DNA from: Antedon bifida
Taxonomy: Eukaryota > Echinodermata > Crinoidea > Comatulida > Antedonidae
DNA length: 64,000 nucleotides
NCBI GenBank assembly: GCA_963402885.1
Contig: OY727095.1
Location: forward strand, 30,385,001 to 30,449,000
Reading direction: 5' to 3'
The translations under genes were made by a program, and so were the position numbers. A model generated the notes under the pieces. It saw only the letters and a program-made list of their open reading frames with translations. It was not told where the DNA came from and did not search any database. Position 1 is the first letter of the stretch. Every line of letters begins with the position of its first letter. This document shows, piece after piece, positions 60,931 to 64,000 of the stretch.

Positions 60931-62739
60931 GAATATGGGTGAGCTTGCAAAAGGAAGTTGGGATAATTGTTGCATGCATGGCCAGGAGGATGCGGGGTGA
61001 ATGTTGTCATATTCATGGTTTATTCATATGTACTTGTGAAAAAGTGTTGATTTTTTTGTTTTATACTGGACACTACTAACTAACTACTGTTTTCTAATTG
61101 ATTGATTGACAACCTTGTTTTATATTCACAAGGAAACAACTATTTAAAATTAATTCATTTTAAAATGGTAATTTGTAAATTTCCCTTGAATGACTACTAG
61201 TCATATATTCCAAGGTCTTGTTATTATCGGTTTAAATAAAAAACAGACAATATTTGTTCAGGATGAACTTCCGTTATAATTCTGTATCTCTATTATGAAA
61301 AAAACATTTCTATTTAAACAAAAAAAAATTTTACATTTATTTGTTTCCGGGCAATCAAATTTAGATAGAAACTAATTAAAACTATATTAAAATAAAAATC
61401 CATAATATTACAAATAAATATCAACTTATGAGCAGAGATAAGTCATAGAATGATATTTTTAATTGTCAGTGTCAATGGCGCATCATGAAAACAAAGTGTT
61501 ATTAAGCTCAACCATAAATATCATTCAAGATTCAATTTTATTTTGCCAATTAAAATGGAAATAATATGAAAAAAATTGTCAAAATTTCTCACTCTCATTT
61601 CTCGCTATAAAAACCATAGGCAGAACATATGGTATAAAATTGTTAATAAATATTAGCTTTAATAATATAGTTTGTTTTGATATTAAAATGTAACAATGAA
61701 TAAATCATATTTGATATGGCATATAAAAAAGCGATAAAATAAATAATATTGTAGATTAATAATACAAAATGCCCAAGGATACAAGTTTACATAGCATTGT
61801 GTAAATATGTATAATAATAAATCACAAGTGTTGTGTTTGTTTCAGCTAACCTATTGTTTTAATTGCAATTAGACAACCATGAATCACACATATTGAAAAG
61901 AGAAAATATTGTGTTGGTTTATTTTAAGTCTGAATCTGTTATTTCATCGAGTGATTAATTTTTCACAAAGGAATTAAAAACTAGACGCATGTAGAACAAT
62001 CATGCTGGTTACGATATGAGCTTAGGTATTGATTTACACAGATATGTAACACGTAGCCTCATCATTCACGCCAACGTGTTTATTTGTCTGCTTATAATCG
62101 GATGTTGCCTCCAATTAATTAAACTTTTGAGAAGCTCCCTTGCTCAATGGTGTGCTAATGAACAAGTTGTTAATAAGAGACCTAATTAGTTTTTGAATTG
62201 GCTTATTAGTCATTTTGTGTTGTTGACTTCTATGAAGGTGGACTTAAAATTACAAACACCATTTGTCTCTATTGCAGAAATTAATTGAATATGTGACCTT
62301 TAGATTCTAGCTAAGCCTCTACTAGATTACACACACCTTTGGACCTGTTGTTTTCAACTATATTGTCCACCATTCACATATCAAATACAGTTGTACTATA
62401 TTACTTTACACTATCTGTGAAGAATAGCATATACTTGTAGGATTGTTGTACTCTTTACAATTTTTTAAAGTGCAATCATTTGGAAGCTCTCTGTTTAGGT
62501 ATGTTTTTAAAATTATAGTTTTGTCAAATTAATAAGGATATTCAGTTGGGCACAATTGGTAGTGTTCCAAGTCTTTAATCTTTACAGTCACAAATTGTTG
62601 TTTTGCTAATAAAATATCGTAAGCCTGTTTTCCTATCTACACTTTCAACATCCTCTTCCACATACAGAAGCTTAGAAGATCTAGTCTTGAATTGAATTGA
62701 AGAGGGTCTTACGGTTACTACATTAGTATATATAGTAGA

Positions 62740-62960
62740 ATCCTCCCTTTGGGAGACATGCGTATTAAGGGGACACTTTCTCGTGAAAGAACAAGGGGAA
62801 ATATATGTTCCAACACTACACCCCCCTATTGAGGTGACACCCCCTATTAAAGTGACACACCCTATTAGGTGACACACCCTATTAGGTGACACCCCTATTA
62901 AGGTGACATTTTGTTTGGTTATGAAGGTGTCCTCTTAATAGAGGTTCAGTATTTTACAGA
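62740..62960 (-). repeat. Short tandem GGTGACACCCCTATTA repeat with CTCTTAATAGAGG end
   Basis: Five units of roughly 16-19 bp (GGTGACACACCCTATTA and variants) at about 62829-62910, followed by GGTGTCCTCTTAATAGAGG TTCA. The minus strand gives TGAACCTCTATTAAGAGGAC, a terminal-repeat-like string also present at 63896-64000. Confidence 0.75.
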
Positions 62961-63363
62961 GCCTATGGCGCTTTTACAGTAATAGTTTTTAACAGTATCT
63001 TAGCATTTTATTGCAATTTGATGTATTTTTGCTTTGTTGTTTTATTATTGTCTATTACTGTATGCCAAGCAAAACAAATTCCAATTTTAAAGTGGACCAA
63101 AATAAAATTTCTTGAATCTACTGTATTTCACATTTCATCTATTCGATCTTTGTGTATACATTCGCATTGACAATGTTATTGCACCCATCATATTATTTTC
63201 ACTATGAATAAACTGGTTATGATTTCCTTGAGTTGCAATGAACACATCCTGATTAGATCAATGAAGTTCCTTAGCAAAGTACATTGTGTTGTTAAGGGAT
63301 AATCGCCTTATAAAGAATTTTCTAAATGAGTTTCACTTATGATTTAATTTGATCTACCCACAG

Positions 63364-63474
63364 GGTAAGGATGATAAACGAGTACAGGAAGAAATGAAAA
63401 GGAAGGAACTGGAGGAAAAAGAAAGGGAATGGCAGAAGTTGCAGCGTGAGAAAGAACATCGTGAACGAGCACAG
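63364..63474 (+). CDS. KDM3/JMJD1C-like demethylase, coding exon H
   Basis: A 37-codon exon, phase 0 at both ends (acceptor CTACCCACAG, donor GTAACC). It encodes GKDDKRVQEEMKRKELEEKE and REWQKLQREKEHRERAQ, a highly charged single alpha-helix or coiled-coil segment. It follows the large exon G directly in frame. The next exons are outside the window. Confidence 0.85.
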
Positions 63475-63581
63475 GTAACCTATCAAATATGTTTATAATA
63501 ATTTAAGTTGTTATTGTTAATGAACTAATGGGCTTTGTTAAGCCTCTTAATCCATATATAATGGATAGAAAAGACACTTTA

Positions 63582-63742
63582 AGCTCTGTCTGCACTATCA
63601 AACTTTATGTGACACAAAATGTGATGTGCCGAAATATGCACATGATAATGTCATAGCACTACCATATTTGGGCATATCACTACAATATTTGGGCACATAA
63701 CACTTTTTTTTGTCAAACTAGTTTGATATTGTACACAGAGCT
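63582..63742 (-). repeat. MITE copy 12 (TWA hairpin family), full length
   Basis: 161 bp. Left AGCTCTGTCTGCACTATCA, right TTTGATATTGTACACAGAGCT. TTA lies directly outside both ends (63579-63581, 63743-63745). It sits about 107 bp downstream of exon H. Confidence 0.93.
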
Positions 63743-63895
63743 TTATACTCTGGATATATCCAGATGGAGATGGAGATCCAAGTAGAATTATGATATAAGG
63801 AAGCAGTCCCAGTCGGATTGAAGCTATTGTAGTCCACAGTAATCCCAGGGAAGAGTAATTAATCCATAGCTGAAATGTAGTAGAACTACTCTACA

Positions 63896-64000
63896 TAGTT
63901 GAACCTCTTAATAGAGGTGTCTCTTGAATAGATGTTAAATCATATATATATATATATATCCCTCCTTTGAACAGGAAAATGTCCCTTTAATAGAGGTGTA
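63896..64000 (+). repeat. CTCTTAATAGAGG repeat, cut by the window end
   Basis: TTGAACCTCTTAATAGAGG opens the element. A (TA)n run follows at about 63944-63959, then GAAAATGTCCCTTTAATAGAGG near the window edge. It is related to the element at 62740-62960. Confidence 0.6.

Larger units (their letters stand above)
53690..63363 (+). other. KDM3 intron, 9.7 kb
   Basis: Contains the Harbinger-type element (55.05-58.10 kb), the purine-rich minisatellite (60.03-60.93 kb) and a short-unit repeat at 62.8 kb. The stretches 53.7-55.0, 58.2-60.0 and 61.0-62.7 kb are AT-rich without recognised features, apart from a 65-bp inverted repeat at 54747-54812 (GGCTCTATTTG ... CAAATAGAACC). Confidence 0.85.
63475..64000 (+). 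other. Start of the next KDM3 intron
   Basis: The intron donor is at 63475. The stretch contains MITE copy 12 and the beginning of a CTCTTAATAGAGG repeat with a (TA)n run, and is cut by the window end. Confidence 0.85.

Noticed and set aside
60026..61016. Several long overlapping ORFs on both strands (up to 320 codons)
   Set aside because: They are created by the 23-bp minisatellite, whose unit lacks stops in most frames; the predicted peptides are pure repeats shifting with the period.
62575..62892. 105-codon minus-strand ORF
   Set aside because: Its N-terminal part is translation of the GGTGACACCCCTATTA tandem units and the rest has no motif.

Overview
The window is animal genomic DNA: AT-rich, non-vertebrate in character, with long introns, GT-AG splice sites and many interspersed repeats. 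One protein-coding gene crosses the whole window on the + strand. It is the N-terminal half of a KDM3-family histone lysine demethylase, closest to the JMJD1C (KDM3C) member. Eight coding exons can be placed with consistent phases (9253-9411, 11780-11896, 38272-38481, 43099-43186, 49226-49317, 51342-51483, 51798-53689, 63364-63474). Together they encode about 937 residues. The first exon lies upstream. The zinc-finger and JmjC catalytic exons lie downstream, so no catalytic domain is in the window. The close match to the vertebrate N-terminus, together with the repeat content, suggests a slowly evolving marine invertebrate, perhaps an echinoderm or relative; that is inference only.

Layout. 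1-9252 is intron with a tRNA-derived SINE-like repeat near 3.5 kb. 9.25-11.9 kb holds two exons plus a 5S rRNA-like and a tRNA-like element. 11.9-38.3 kb is one 26-kb intron. It carries several copies of a palindromic MITE, a near-identical local duplication (19.08-21.01 kb), a Helitron/Helentron-like candidate (27.8-29.4 kb), and a full-length non-LTR retrotransposon with two intact ORFs (32.18-36.55 kb, minus strand) inserted inside one MITE copy. 38.3-53.7 kb holds six exons with minisatellites (18-bp and 23-bp units) and further MITEs in the introns. 53.7-63.4 kb is an intron with a 3.05-kb PIF/Harbinger-type element with near-perfect terminal inverted repeats and relic genes, a 0.9-kb purine-rich 23-bp minisatellite, and short CTCTTAATAGAGG-type repeats.

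The clearest themes are: (1) the demethylase gene; (2) a family of about 12 hairpin MITEs with TWA target duplications, which share termini style (AGCT...) and target site with the larger Harbinger element and may have been mobilised by a related transposase; (3) nesting of an intact LINE in a MITE, which gives relative insertion dates; (4) several structured repeats whose class is unsettled. No tRNA gene that looks functional, no CRISPR array and no prokaryotic features were seen.
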